From contig CM049308.1 in NCBI GenBank assembly GCA_026874595.1, positions 92,075,624-92,139,623 of the forward strand: a stretch of 64,000 bases of DNA, read 5' to 3'. Source of the DNA: Sipunculus nudus (Eukaryota > Annelida > Sipuncula > Golfingiida > Sipunculidae). The notes beneath the pieces are model-generated. The model was not told the DNA's origin. It saw only the letters and a list, made by a program, of their open reading frames with translations, and made no database searches. The position numbers and the translations under genes are program-made. Below are positions 12,699 to 26,229 of the stretch, one piece after another (position 1 is the first letter of the stretch; every line of letters starts with the position of its first letter).

Positions 12699-15600
12699 AA
12701 TCAAAGGTAATCCAACGTCTCTTGCTGCATGCTTATATTGACTTGTCTAATACTTAACTCCTTGAACTGTAAGTGCAGCCTCAGGCGCATGCTTTTCCCT
12801 GTGCTTTTACATATGGAAAAAATGGCAGTCTGGATTGCTTAATTTGTCCTTTGGAAGGCCCCCAGAGGGGGAACAGACAGGCCAACATTGTGCCTTAATG
12901 GCTTTTATTAGTATATTACATTTACTTTTAATATCTCACCCACATGTATGGACCTACATGTCCCCATTTTCACACATGAAAAGTTTTCAAGTAAACCTTA
13001 GCCATCAGACATCACATGTATGTAGACTTAACATGTTACAAAGAACATCTTAAAGCTGCATATCTCATAATTTCACATAATGCTCAATTTTCACTTTCAG
13101 TGTTCAAATTTAAAAAAAATGACAAAGTGAAATGTTAAAAGAAGAAAATAACATTTCATCATGATACAGAGCATCAGGATAAGATTTAATATTTCTAAAT
13201 CAGGGCAGGAAAATAAATACCCAGTAATGGTTAAATGAAAGGATTCCTGTTAGAATTAAATGTTACCCCTCGTTTTTGTTTAACAGTTCATGGTAAGTTC
13301 AGATCATAACCTAAACAACTATTCTAAATTTTGAGCCTGCAATCAAGACCCAGATCTCAGTAGCCAACCTAGTGATCAAATAGTCATATGACTAGTTTAA
13401 TCCTTATTGAAAAGGAAAACAGTGGTTGGACTGCGGGGACATGCAGATATATACTATTTACACACTTAGTGAAATGTGAACAAATCCTTTCAAAATTTAG
13501 ACAACTTTGGATGAGAACAACATGTCCAGGTGGAGTGCTTGTTACAGCCCTTTTGTAACCCATATTTTTCTTTCATTGGCTTATTCTGGCCTGTCAGAAT
13601 CCTGACTACAAAAGAACCAGCCTTGAGACTGAGACACCAAGACAAAGTTCTAAGACTCGCAGTGAGACAAATTATGGTTCAATCAACAAACCATCTTTTT
13701 CCAAATCTTCCCTCTCTGCCAAGGTTTGAGTTGGTGGACGGGTTATTAATCAAGAAGAAACCATGGATGACAACCAATCAGAAAGTACTGTCAGCGTAAG
13801 CCCCATGGCATACAACTAAAGAAAAAAACTCTGTTATCGCAAACAACAGTCCCTTCTGGAGTATGTTAGTAGTCCTTCAGGAGAGCCTTGTAGAGAATCC
13901 TTGCCTCCTTTTTCAATCTCACTCTGTCATGTGGATGATTGAAATATTCACTCAGATCCCATCAGGTTATGAAAAGGCTTACAGACACAGGGTATAAACA
14001 TTTATTACGTTTGGTTAAACAGATTGGTTGTCAGTGGGCCGTGGTAACAAGAAGAGCCAAACCCTATTGACCTTTGCAGGCGTGTCTCATACATCAGCTC
14101 CAGTATAGGTGATACAAGTCCTGTATTACAGTAAAGGGGGATATAGCTTTGTGTTACAGGCCAGAAAATCCAAAACTGAGAATCCCTGGTTCATAGCCTA
14201 CTAGATCTAACCATGTAATGGTGGTATTTCCAAAGTACATCTCTGAGATTACAGTGCTGCTTACACTCTTAAAAAAGTAGAAGATTGATTAAAATGTAGA
14301 ACATTTTTTTCCTCATGTAGAATTACTTGTTATACTTTTTAAAGTATAACAAGAGACCCTGTACAATGGTGCAACTTCATCAATTTCTTAAAAGTATTTT
14401 AAACAGAGCAATGTATACTTTCTTAAATAAAAGTATATACATAAACAATATGATATGTTGATTTTATATTCTTTGAACATGTTTTAGGAAAATATTTGAG
14501 ATTATAAGATGAGATTGAGAGATCTAGACTACCAGCAAGTGTTCTGAGCAAGGCTCTTTGTCCTTGACAGATGAAGAAACACTGCAATATATTCAGAATT
14601 AATTCTCAGTCAACAAAACTCTGCAAACTATCACAGTTATCCCTCCTGGAAGATGCTCTTAAGCCATATTAAGATATTGGTGTTTATTAGAATTTTCATT
14701 TCGTTTATACTTTTGACAGTTAATGACACTTTTTCTCAAAAGGCTTCACTATGTTTCTGGAGTGATAACTCTGGATGTCCTGGTTATAACACTGTGCTGA
14801 ATTGCTTAGGTTTTTTCAGTATCTAGACTAGCAGTGAATAACCCCTTACTCTGCAATATAAAAGACTCCGCCGTCACTAAACTACAGTGACTTCAGCACA
14901 GTACAGTGAAAATTTATTTGAATAATGTCACTTTGCACCAGTACTCTGGGAATTACACTAGCTCCCGTAGAAGAAAAAAGTTTATACTGTATGATCCCAC
15001 TAATGTGTTTGAGATATACAGTCCTGGCATGTGTTCCATCAGGGTGCTGTTAGATATCCTATATATGTGAATACTGATCTTTTTTTACTGTCTCAAGCTC
15101 ATGGTGAAGTGCATGTTCCAGATAACTGATTTGTCAATGTTGGTATTCTTCTGATAAGTGTATATGGTTATTGTATTGTGCCATGGTTAAAAGGATTTCA
15201 GTTGAATGTACCCTGTAGATACATAAACAAGGTAATGTGACAGTAATTTGGACTGGAGGTTTAAAACCTTACACCATTAGCAGGCACTTATAATATAAAA
15301 TTCATGAAACACTAAAATTTCATTGATTTACTGGATGCATTACAGGGTTTAACAGATTCTATTCTCTTCATTCATAGCGATGAATTAAAACCATAAATCT
15401 TCATTTGTAAGTTTAAGCAAGTCAGAATATTTGTTAACATGATGCATATCTTTTCACAGTTTGTGTGGCTTTCTGTCATGAACCCATACCAATGGAAACC
15501 TCAAAGACAATCCATCCATGCGAATGGTTAGCACCTTCTAAGGACGAGCAGCTTGTGGTGTGTAATTAAGTGGAAATGATTGCTGTGATTAAATTAAAGC

Positions 15601-16259
15601 AGTGAAATTTTAAGTTTTAATGTCCGTTGATGAAAATGTATTAAAATTTAAACTGGTGAAATCTGCCACCTGCACCTTCCTAAGAAAATAAAGTCAAACT
15701 CTTCTTATGATTTTTTACCAGAAGCAGATCAGTAATGAGATTAATTAATCAGTTAATCCCACGTTAAATTTTCACTAGTAGTGTACTTTTTATGTCAGCT
15801 GGAACCATTAAGAGAAACTGCATTTCTAATGTTAGATTGATGAAAGTGGTGAGTTTTCTCTTTGTGAGGAATCTTAAGTCAGAAGCTTTATAATTTTTTC
15901 ATTTGCTATCCTATCAGTGCCACTGGTGACCAATAATGTCCTATATTCCATAAATATCTATGGCTGTGTTCTTTTCTCATGTTGTCACTCAGGAAGTCAT
16001 TATAATAACCCTTTGAATGAGTGTATTTATATTACAGACCTTTACTTTGATCTGAAACAGCCTAAGATTTTAATAACTGAAATCATAATTATATATTTGA
16101 AACAATTATCACTGAGTTATCTTTAAATTATCTTTGGAGATGGGGGCCTCAGGCCATTGAGAGTTAAATATTCTAACTCATGGAGTTTCTTCTAGTATTT
16201 ATGGCTTGTAGAAGGATTTTGTACAGTTGCAGTATAAAATATAAAAGTAATGATATAGA
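12699..16259. other. FUT8 intron 1, no feature seen
   Basis: AT-rich intronic sequence. An open frame at 13530-13799 has no recognisable family. No RNA gene or clear repeat is visible. Confidence 0.5.
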
Positions 16260-16690
16260 AATATCATAAAATTTGTTAGGTTTGGGAGCTTGTTTTGGAA
16301 GGAATCTGGATTGATGATATTAAGTAGGTGATCTGGACAGAAATAAGTGTGTATCAAATTTGGGAGGTGATCTGGAGTGAAATAAGTGTCAATTAAAGTT
16401 GGGAGCTAGATGAACTTGATAGAAATAAGTGTTGATCAAATTTTGGAGGTGAAGTTATTACAAATAAATGTTGTTCAAATTTGGGAGTTGAAGTTGATAT
16501 AAATAATTATTGATCAAATTTAGGAGGTGAGGTAGATATAAATAAGTGTTGATCAAATCTAGGAGGTAAAGTTGATATAAATAAGTGTTGATCAAATTTG
16601 GGAGGTGATCTAGAGTGAAATAAGTGTCAATTATAGTTGGGAGGGGATCTGGATAGAAGTGAGTGTTGACCAAATTTGGGAGTGTTATAG
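16260..16690. repeat. degenerate minisatellite, about 40-bp unit, about 10 copies
   Basis: The unit resembles 'ataaataagtgttgatcaaa' followed by 'tttgggaggtgatctgga'. Copies diverge by substitutions and small indels, unlike the 56-bp and 36-bp arrays. The reverse strand shows a short repetitive open frame (LINTYLYQ-type) caused by the repeat, not a gene. Confidence 0.75.
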
Positions 16691-17527
16691 AAATATACTG
16701 TTAGTATAGTTATATGCACCCTCTTAATGATGTCTAGGTAACCTGTACCTGGAACCAGTTCAACCATTAGATTTCTCCAGTACAGAAAGATAACTCGCAC
16801 ATGGGCTTAGTTTGCCCACGGAGAGCCCGGTGGACTATATAGATTCATTTATCTGGAAATTTCATGGCAGTCTGCTCACTGACTCCATACTGTTCCCTAT
16901 CCTCGGAGGCTGGGCAACAATCCCAAGACATTTAATAATATGATCAATTTGCTAATTATGAAAAAATATTGTTCCCAACAGAAAACTGAATGACGATAGT
17001 TTGTCCTAAAAAATGGTTTACCGATACTGGCGTGGGCCTTCAGGTCAATCCAAATCTTGTGGTGAGGAGTTGAAAACGTTTACTTCCTGATAAAACAAGA
17101 CTGATTGAGCCTGGCCTCGCTGGTCGTAAGTTGATTTTATTGCTCGTGCTGTGTGTGAACTGTCACCCCCATCATTAGGCACTAAATTAACTTTTGATCA
17201 AGAGATGTCATTCACTGAAAAAAGTGGTTTCTTATGACCCCCCCAAGGCGTGACCGATCAACATCAAAACATGCAAGCACGGGGAGCCTAAATTGAATGA
17301 GAAATGATCTGCCCAACTGGATTCAGGAAGAGGCTCCATTTAGCAGGAAGAAACACATAATGATTGGACAATTTTCTGTAAAAGTTACTTAAACATGGTA
17401 GATTACCATATTGTCCGTGCCTTCAGCTGGTACCCACAGATTTTTGGTGATTAATTTTAAAGCCATTATATTATTACCTGCTATGTCATGAACCGGTTTA
17501 TCATCATTTTATTGGCTGATATTTTTA
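16691..17527. other. FUT8 intron 1, no feature seen
   Basis: No supported gene or repeat in this stretch. Confidence 0.5.
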
Positions 17528-17600
17528 ACTCAGCTGACTATAAAACAACTGAGCTGTAGTTAATATCCAAATTAAGTTATCCATCTGACCATAAAATAGA
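17528..17600 (+). mobile_element. family B left-end fragment (B2)
   Basis: Contains 'aactcagctgactataaaa' and 'caactgagctgtagtt', a diverged version of the B left hairpin, with no matching right end before the next element. Probably an old truncated copy. Confidence 0.45.
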
Positions 17601-17770
17601 TTGAGGCAACATATATCAGAAAGAAGATACTATGATTAAAAGTCAGATATTCATTTGTAGAATTTATGTGATTTCTGGCTTACTCTGTGTAAATATTACT
17701 AATATGTAGGTAATTCCTGCAAAGACAGATTCTTATACTGCCTCTGTGATGGATGTATGACATTGTTTAT

Positions 17771-18068
17771 TAGTCCCCCGCCGGAGGGGGGAGGACTACT
17801 ATAATGGTCCACCTCTGTCCGTCTGTTGTGCTGTCCTTCTGTCCATCTGTCCGTCCCAGCCCATTATTTTACCACATATCACTTAGACCCTTGCTGCTTT
17901 CTTCACCAAATTTGACAGACTTACTTAGCACATGAATGACTATAACATGCAGGTGTAGCCCCCTCTGTTTAACAATTTCTCCATTTAAATATTTCATCAA
18001 GAGATTTTCTTTAAAATCTAGTAAGAGAACCCATTGTTTGTGCCACCAGCTGATACCAAGAGATTATT
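17771..18068 (+). mobile_element. family F element left part, interrupted by B3
   Basis: Begins with a GC-rich hairpin: AGTCCCCCGCCGG pairs imperfectly with the stretch ending GAGGACT (17772-17797). Simple sequence of the type 'gtccatctgtccgtcc' follows, then about 200 bp of non-repetitive sequence. The layout matches the starts of families A, B and G. Its right end is not found; element B3 begins at 18069. Confidence 0.45.
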
Positions 18069-19305
18069 AGCTCAGCTGACTGTAAGTCATCTGAGCTATA
18101 GCGATCACCCTTTGTTCGTCCTCCGTCTGTCCGTCCGTCCGTCCGTCCATCTGTCCGTCCGTCCATCCGTCCGTTAACCTGGCACAAATCATAACCCCTG
18201 GACCTAGAAACTTGTAACTTGACATTCTGAGAGGTCCATGAAAAATCTCCTTGGAAACCAGAAATGAGGTCTCTGTTACCCATATCCTTCGAGCTATGGG
18301 GCCCCAAAGTACCCCCCAGAATAGTAAAAAATTTCATACAAAAACTTTTAATATCTCATTAACTTCATCACTGATGGTCATAATTTTTGGGATACATATT
18401 AATCATGAGATGTTCCATCAGTTCCTGCAGACTGGTGGCGCCACCTGTATTTTTCAATTTTTTACGAATTTTTTTCTCTATTTTTGAGACCTTTAAAAAT
18501 GTGAACATCTGTTAACAGGGCACAAATCGTTAAGACTGGACCTAGAATCTTCATTCTTTACACACTAAGAGACCTATGAAAAGTCTCAATGGAAACCTGA
18601 AATTAGGTCTCTGTTACCCATATCCTTTAAGCTGTATGGCTCCAAAATACCCCCCAGAATAATGAAAAATTTGATACAAAAACTGCAGTTTCTCAATAAC
18701 TACAACACTGATGGTCATGATTTTTCGCATACATATTGATCATGAGGTGTTCCATCAGTTTCTGCAGACTGGGTGCGCCACCTCTATTTTTTTTCAAATT
18801 TTTACGAATTTTTTTCTCTATTCTTGAGACCTTTAAAGATGTGGTTATCTGTCAACAGGGTACAAATAGTAACAACTGGACCTAAAAATCTTCATTCTTG
18901 TCATGCAAGGAGGCCCATGAAAAGTATCTGTGGAAACCTGAAATTAGGTCTCTGTTTCCCATATCCTTCAAGCTATAGGACTCCGAAGTATCCCACAGAA
19001 TAATGGAAAATTAGATACAAAAGCTGAAGTATCTGAACAACTAATGCAGAGATCACCATGGTTCTTTGCATGTATATTGACCATTAAGTGTCTTTATTAG
19101 TTTCTGCAGACTGGTGGAGCCACCTGTCTTTTTTTAAGTTTACACGTTTTTTCTCTATTTTTGAAATATATATGAATGCAGACACAATCTTGGCCTGTTG
19201 GTTAATCTGTTTGATGCTTCAGTTGAATGGGTATATACTACCATTCAGACGATAAAATTTCCTTTTGCGAATCTCTTCCCAGTCAGCTGAGCGTCATGAC
19301 CCATG
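18069..19305 (+). mobile_element. family B element, copy B3
   Basis: Left hairpin at 18069-18097: AGCTCAGCTGACT, loop GTA, AGTCATCTGAGCT, which pairs at 12 of 13 positions. CCGT/CCAT simple repeats run at 18122-18176. The core is three tandem units of about 337 bp starting near 18174, 18510 and 18848, each with 'aacagggcacaaat', 'tctctgttacccatatcctt' and a GGTGGCGCCACC-like palindrome after 'tcctgcagact' (18434, 18771 and 19113, the last two altered). The right end TCAGCTGAGCG..GACCCATG near 19283-19305 lacks the final bases of the family. Non-coding. Confidence 0.65.
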
Positions 19306-20791
19306 TTTATTTTTTTTTTAAACCATTAAGGAATAGTTTCTAGTGTGTGATGAAGCTGTTAATGGTATTTTTTGGGTTTATATTTTTGGACCCTCAGGAC
19401 AGTCCCTTCAGTGTGACATTGTTTGATGGGAATGTACCTGAGCAGTCATTATCCCTTGATCTGGTTATATAATTGGAAACATCAACAGACCAACATGGCA
19501 CTCAGCATCAGTATTTGCTATACAAATGGTCTTTGTTCTCAGCCACTAACTCCTATTGTTATGACTACTTTCTTGCACATTGTGCCATTACATTATGACT
19601 TTAATGGAATAGTTTTCAACTTTTTAAAGGTAATTCCACAGGCTTCTGCTCTTGCTGAACCATTACAGCGTTAAAAGTAAAATGTTGATGTAAACATAAA
19701 TGACCAAGCACATCATAAATATGTGCACTGGATTTCAGACATGTTGTTGTACTAAGAGTGTACATTTCTTCCAGGCTACCAAGTTGACTGTATGCGTTTA
19801 ACCCCTTGATCTCAGGAACATTAGGAACTTTAGTGATAAGGTGTCGACAAAGACTGGACTGTAGGGGGATAAAATTTACATTGATATTTCTGCTTGTCCC
19901 AAATGCTGTCCATTCCAACTTATAAATAATTCACCAAACAAACAGTGGAAATAGACAAATGGCCAAAATTGCTGTTAAAACTCTTATCAGTTGACAGATT
20001 AAGAATACATAAGAATTTGAATGATGGTATTATACCCTGAAGATTTTGAATGATGATATTAATACTCTGTTAGTATATTTTACAAAGCCCTTTTGAGAAT
20101 TATGCCTCTTGTTACACCCTCAAGATGCATTTATCACCTTGACGGGTAAATGAAAAACCAACCCCCCAAGGAGCTACAAGGAAATTACCTGCAGGGCTAG
20201 TGAGTCGACAGATAATCTATACAGACTGAACAGAAGTCAGCCATGCTCCTTCCTGTAATTGATTCCGTGTTGAATTTCAACTTTTTGCCATTTTGCTCCT
20301 TGTATAGTTAATCTTTTGGTTGTATGCTCTGAGGACCCATAATGCCCTTCTCTTCATTTCGTTGAAGAATACTATGTTGGAATCCCTGAGGTGAAGCTGA
20401 AGTTATGACAATACATCTTGAATCCCTTTTGTGTTGACTGGATAAGCACAGACTTCTGTTAAATACCATCAACAGGTATTGAGTTGGGGGCTGTATACTG
20501 TATTAATTGTCTCTGAAGGATTGTCTCCTACATTAGTTCCATCATTGCCCTTATTTAGGGAAGAAAATATTATCTTATGAAATGCTATCAACCATTTAAA
20601 TTCATGTGGATACTGGAACGTTTTGACTTTAATGTAAAAGAAAACTATACAATTCACATATCATATATGATTGGCTTGTGTAATCACAATGTATTTTCAA
20701 TACATTTTCAACTGGATTAACAAAACTAAAAAAATAAATTTAAAATCATGCAGTTTGTGGGATATGGCTCTAAAACATTGAAGAAAGAAAA
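19306..20791. other. FUT8 intron 1, no feature seen
   Basis: No supported gene or repeat. Open frames on either strand here are short and without recognisable domains. Confidence 0.5.
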
Positions 20792-20972
20792 TACAGTGGA
20801 ACCCCACAATTACGACCACCTTGGGGACTGACCAAAGTGGTCGTAATTTGGGGGTGGTCGTATTTGTTAAACTCTAAGTAACATGGATTGGATTTTTTGG
20901 ACCAAGAAAGGTGGTCATAATTGTTGGGGTGGTTGCAATTGCGGGGTGGTCGCAAGGTGGAGTTCCACTGTA
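20792..20972. mobile_element. MITE with pogo/Tc1-mariner-style ends
   Basis: A 177-bp element (20794-20970) flanked by TA on both sides (20792-20793 and 20971-20972). The ends are inverted repeats: CAGTGGAACCCC on the left and GGAGTTCCACTG on the right. Internal GACCACC / GGTGGTCG motifs extend the symmetry. A TA target duplication with CAGTGGAAC ends is typical of pogo/Tigger-like Tc1-mariner MITEs. There is no transposase. Confidence 0.75.
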
Positions 20973-22591
20973 GTTCGAATGTAACTTCTGTCAGTGGGCA
21001 TCAGCTGAACTATTTGAAAAATGAGTTTGGGGATTCAGATTGCAATTTAAACCAGAAACAAGATGAGGAATGCATTCTTTTGTTATATTTTCAATATAAA
21101 ATGTAATTTAATCAGTTTTACAATGTCTGAGACCTGAGTGTATCTTAAAGAGTCCTGCTGTTCTCACTCTGATATGCTGATTATGCTCCAGGATTGTATG
21201 TCTTATTCATTCATTTCACATTGATATTTAAAAAAAAATGATATTGCCTGCCTTATGTGCTGGGTTTAAAAATAAATATTTCATTTATAAAAGAAAAATT
21301 ACAAAACAGCAGTAGACATTGGATATATTTCGCAGATACCAAAAAGCTACAAGGGTTAGGATGTTTATGAATACTTGATCAGGAAAAAGATACAGAGACA
21401 AGAAAAAAATGCAAAAAAGCGATCTTTGAAGATGATTGAGAATGCCAGCATCAGGACAGCACTAGGACATGGCATCCTAGTTTGTCAATACAATTAGTGA
21501 ACGAAGCAGGATGCTGTTACTTGGGCAAGAAACCAGGTATCTGTCATCATATATAATTACCCGTCTCTCCGTGGGTGGAGATATAGTCAGGAAATCTTTA
21601 ATAGTCCATCAACTGGACATTCAAAGCTTAGTGGGGGTTTTTATTTTAATACAGGAGTGTTTTTATTGTTATGCGACTAGGCAGGGATGTGGATTGAACA
21701 AGCTGCAGAATGACAGGAATGCAGGTTTTCCTTTGATATATTTGACTGGCTGTCAGACTGACACTTGGTCAAGGAAGTCTTTATTCAGGAACTTCCTCAC
21801 AGCGGTTGTATCAGGAAAAGTTTAGTTATTTTGTTACATTTTCAGTCCATATTTAGGATTTATGACTTCCTCTGTCCTCAAGTATCAGGAAACAAGTTGA
21901 AATTAAATGTCCTGTAAATTCTCAAAAAGTGTCTTGTATAAGGAACTTTTTAAACAATTTTTATTGATGTCATTTGTTACCTTGATGACCAGCAAATGTG
22001 TAAAGAAAAGATGTATAGTTTATGTATCACATTGTTTATTTGCAGACTCCCGTAAATACAGTGAGCCAGCTGAGCACATGATAGATATTGTAATCACCAT
22101 TGTAATTTTAATCAATGAAACTGATACTTGAATTTTACATCTCTTTAAATGTAGAAGAATGAGTTTTACCACTTCAGCATGTTATTTTGTAAGATCTAGT
22201 CTAACATCCTTTTCCATTCATTGTATTAAACATTATATTGATTTGTCTTACAGTTGTTGTGTATCAGCATCAGACATACCAGCCATGGAATTCAGCTTCT
22301 GTTTCAATCCTTTGGGGAAATCTATAAATTTCTTATAAAATCCTTATTAGGCATTGATTAATTAGCCTGCACACTATGTCTCTTTATTTGTCATTTGTCA
22401 CTGGAAACTAATTCACAAACACCTTATTCCTCATTAATACCTAACACAAAGTGCACTGTGTATTCCCCAAGCAAGCAGTTAAATTACACTTAAACCCCAA
22501 ATGGAGTTCGTGAAAATTGTACACCAAAATTGGTTTTGGTACAGTGGTGTTACATACACCATATTTTTTGATCAGCCAATTATTTTAATAA
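20973..22591. other. FUT8 intron 1, no feature seen
   Basis: No gene, RNA or named repeat is supported. Open frames at 21511-21825 and 21907-22131 have no recognisable domain. Confidence 0.5.
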
Positions 22592-23400
22592 TACCCCTGC
22601 CACAAAGTGGCTGGGGCATATAGTTTTACCCATGGTTGTGATTCTGTCCTTCCGTCATTCTGAAATCAAACAGTTGTACAGACTTTTTTTCGCAATGCCT
22701 AAAGATATTGGCTTGATTTTTGGTGTGTTGGCAGATAATGACCAGTTACAGGTTGAGTTCGAGTTTCATTGGGGTTGACCTACTTTTGACTGTTTCATGG
22801 CTCCTAAACTTTGAAAATTTCATGAAAATTGAAATTTCCTGACAAATACACATGAACAGACTCTTTTTTGCAATGCCTGCAGATATAGGCCTGTTTTTTT
22901 ATGGGTGGGCAGATAATGACCAGTTACAGATTGAGTTCATGTTTCGTCCCAGTTTACCTAATTTTTGACTGTTTTATAGCCCCTGAACATAGAAAATTTA
23001 ATGAAAAATAGAAATTTTCATGACAAATACACATGAACAGACTCTTTTTCGCAGTTCCTGCAGATATAGGCCTGTTTTTTGGTGGATGGGCAGATAATGA
23101 CTAGTTACAGATCGAGTTTGTGTTTCATCCCAGTTGACCTAATTTTTACCGTTTTACTGCTCCTGAACTTAGAAAATTTCATGAAAAATATTATTTTCAT
23201 GAAAAATGCACATGTACAGACTTTTTTTTTCGCAGTGCCTGCAGATACTGGCCTGATTTTTGGTGTCATGTCAGATAATGACCAGTTACAGATTGAGTTC
23301 ATGTTTCATCTCGGTTGACCTACTTTTGACTGTTTGACAGTTTTGGACAGTTTGACGGCTCCTGAACATAAAAAAATCAATGAAAAGAAAAAAAATTTTC
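22592..23400 (+). mobile_element. family A repeat, copy A2 (four tandem units)
   Basis: Starts with the A-type hairpin (CCCCTGCCAC AAA GTGGCTGGGG, written with its loop), then 'ttacccatggttgtgattct'. Four units of about 180 bp follow, the 'cagactttttt' marker falling near 22678, 22858, 23039 and 23217. No A-type right end with CTAG is seen at 23400; the sequence passes directly into family C. Similar units reappear at 28751-28915, so the whole may be one composite later split by insertions. Confidence 0.6.
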
Positions 23401-23834
23401 AGGCCATTAACTTTTACCTTGTGAGCGGGATATCTCTAAAAGGATTCCCCATTGGAATTTTATTTCATCAGTGAAGATGTATATCAATAAAATCTCATGC
23501 AAGGTTGAAGATGGTGACCTTGGCCCATTTTTCTACATTTTAAAGTTGATTATAGAAAAACACTCAGAAGCTTATATCTCAGGAACAATTGTGTGGATTT
23601 CTATAAAACTTACTATGGTTGTTGGGACTGATGGTCTGTACCTGCTGCACGAGTTTGGTGGTGCCACCTACAATTTTTTACTTTTTTATGAATTTTTATC
23701 GGATATTTCACCTTTGGCCTTGTGAGCAGGATATTTCTTAAAGGATTTGCCATAGGAATTTTTATTTCATGGTGAAGATGTATATCAACACAATCTTGGT
23801 CAAGTTCGAAGATGGGTGACCTGGACCTATTTTT
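23401..23834 (+). repeat. family C repeat, first segment
   Basis: Units of about 298 bp, each with 'cttgtgagcaggatatctc', 'gattatagaaaaacactcag' and 'tggtggtgccacctac'. The segment stops at 'ggacctattttt', where element B4 is inserted, and resumes at 26230. Non-coding. Confidence 0.65.
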
Positions 23835-24571
23835 AGCTCAGCTGACTTTAAGTCATCTGAGCTATAGTCATGGTCCTTTGTCCGTTGTCCGTCCGTTAAC
23901 AGGGCATGTTTTGAAACCATTGGACCTACGAATCCAAAATTCTGCATACCATTAGATGTCCCCAAAATCTCCTACCATACCGAAATTTGGGTCATTAGGA
24001 CTTCGTTCCTTCGAGATATTGAGGAAAAACCTCTGTTTTCTTTAAAAAAGCCATTGTTACACTCTAAGGCTGCTTCATATCAAAACCACTGATCTGTTTT
24101 TGATGAAATTTATATATTTTTTATATTCTTCCATACATTTTCTATGCACATACCAAAATTTATGTCAGTATTGGGTATTATTTTGAAGTTATAGATCCAA
24201 ATATAATGCAATTTTAAAAAAATCAGGAAATATATTTGCTCACTTAACATGACAATTGCTGAAGCTGGAGACTTTTTTTCAGGAATATAACTTTATTTAA
24301 TCAAGATTCAATTGTTTACCCAAAATAAGATCTCAATTTTGCAAATTTTTTAAGTTATTAGCATAAATAAAAAATCAATACCTTAAATTTTGTCCAACTT
24401 TGGCAATGGCACGTTTTTTCCCTGTAAGCAGTGTTGATTTAATTTTCACAGCATATATACATAAGGTTTTAAACTTTTAAAATCTGAAATTTCAAAGTAA
24501 TTGCTTGAAAAGAGAAGCTTTTATTCAAGTTTTCATACACCATGTAAAGTGTTGTTTACCTCTGCCCTGCA

Positions 24572-24592
24572 CTCCCCCCCCCCCCCCCCCCC
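24572..24592. repeat. poly-C tract
   Basis: About 20 consecutive C residues inside element B4. Such tracts also occur near 37796 (C), 37896 (G), 42757 (G) and 51557 (C) in this window. Confidence 0.9.
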
Positions 24593-25139
24593 AAGATGGT
24601 GCATTAACTAGATGAATGTTATTAATTTCCTATTTTATTTTATTCTTGGCTGTGCTACATTTTAGATTTTGTATTGTACCACCAGGGTTACAATGATTAA
24701 AGTGCACATTTATTTGTGTCCACAAAGTGGTGTATTGCTGTGAAAGTGTGGATGTTCATCAGATAAGTAATGCTTTACTTCAGAAGAGTAAAACTTCACC
24801 AGGTGTGAAATTGACTATTAATTCCAGTAATAAATTATAGCTGAGATTGTAATTAGCATAATGATATTGTTTGTCCCTCATTCAACCAACAGTGTGTATA
24901 CTTTATTTGAAAAGATGTTTTTATTTTATCAAATTTACTGAATCTTTTATTTTATTTCGGTGAATAAAATTAAGCATGTACTGAAAACTCCAATGTGCAA
25001 AACTTTTTAATAGTGATTCAAGGAATATTCTTGTAGATGCCATGTTGTGGCATTATTTTCTTTTAAATTCAGTTTAAACATTTATGATTTAAAAAAAATA
25101 AAATATATGTGTATGCATAATATGACCCAATATGAGCTA

Positions 25140-25278
25140 CACTCTGGATATATGATGATTGCAACTTTTGCAACAATTCTAATATTTTAACTTATAGTTT
25201 CAGTTTTTTACTCTGTATATATAATGATTGCAACTTTTGCAACAATTCTAATATTTTACCTTTTATTTTCAGGTTTTT
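25140..25278. repeat. tandem duplication, about 70-bp unit, two copies
   Basis: The segment with 'gattgcaacttttgcaacaa' and 'ttctaatattttaac' occurs twice in succession with only a few changes. It lies inside element B4. Confidence 0.8.
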
Positions 25279-26229
25279 TTATTAAAAATTTATAAAACCT
25301 GTAAATAAAAAAATGATTCAGATAAAAACTTCTTAATTGAAAAAGTGGATATGCTTTAAAAAATAGGATTATATATAAACTTAAATGCATTATTCCCTTG
25401 AAAGTGAAATAAAGGTATTAGTCCATTCTGTCCACTTGCCTGTCAATCTGTAAATTTTTCATATGCATCACAGTATCTCAAAACATTTACTATTTTCTTC
25501 ATGACATCTTGTTAGAGTATTAGTTTGCAATCATATATTTAGAACTTTACTGTAACCAAGTAGGAGGGCCCCTTTCCTCTTAGCTTCTCATATGCTTATA
25601 TAAATGAAAACATTACAATAGAATATTTTTCATATTTTGCATTTGCAAAAATGTCAAACTTAAGCTCGGCCAAACATGGTGCGAATACTTTGCAAATGTA
25701 TTTGAATACGAATATGAATATTTACTCCATTATAAAATTTCTTGAATAAGAATGGGAATTCAGGTAAAAATGAAAGTATTTGAATACCAGTGCAAATACG
25801 TTCAAAATGTATTCATGAATGCATTCATGAATATATTCTATAATATAATTTTAATAATCATTTCAGTTATATTTTATTTTAAAAAATCATATGATTCTCT
25901 TATTATTTTTAATCAAAATTATATTTGGCACAATATTTGTTATTAAATTTTAATAAAAAGTTAAACTCTTATCTTATATTTGCTGCTTATCAGTTATATG
26001 GCCAAGTCAAAATCTGTATGACCATAGCACTCCATTTGTTAATAAAATAAATGCATTCAATCTCTTCCCTGTCTCCACAGAAACTATCAAAGTCATACAT
26101 AAGCTAAACACCAACAACTCATAATACAACTTATATTTATTACCGTACAAAACCAGCATGTGCCTCATTTCAAAATCATATTTTTTTTTCATATATAACA
26201 GCTGAGTGCCGTGACCCATGGGTCCCTTG

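Larger units (their letters stand above)
23835..26229 (+). mobile_element. family B element, copy B4 (2.4 kb), inserted in repeat C
   Basis: Left hairpin at 23835-23863 (AGCTCAGCTGACT, loop TTA, AGTCATCTGAGCT). 'tccgttgtccgtccgttaac' follows. The right end is CAGCTGAGTGCCGTGACCCATGGGTCCCTTG at 26199-26229, given here as CAGCTGAG, the GACCCATGGGTC palindrome and CCTTG. The flanking C sequence joins smoothly if B4 is removed, with no obvious target duplication beyond T. The interior is AT-rich with a poly-C run and a local duplication, and no coding capacity. Confidence 0.75.

Noticed and set aside
12835-13799. Open frames at 12835-13053 and 13530-13799 as extra FUT8 exons
   Set aside because: Neither encodes stem-like coiled coil nor any FUT8 segment, and exons 1 and 2 already join in phase.
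18011-18337. Minus-strand frame with RTDGRTDGRTDG
   Set aside because: Translation of the CCGTCC simple repeat at the start of element B3.
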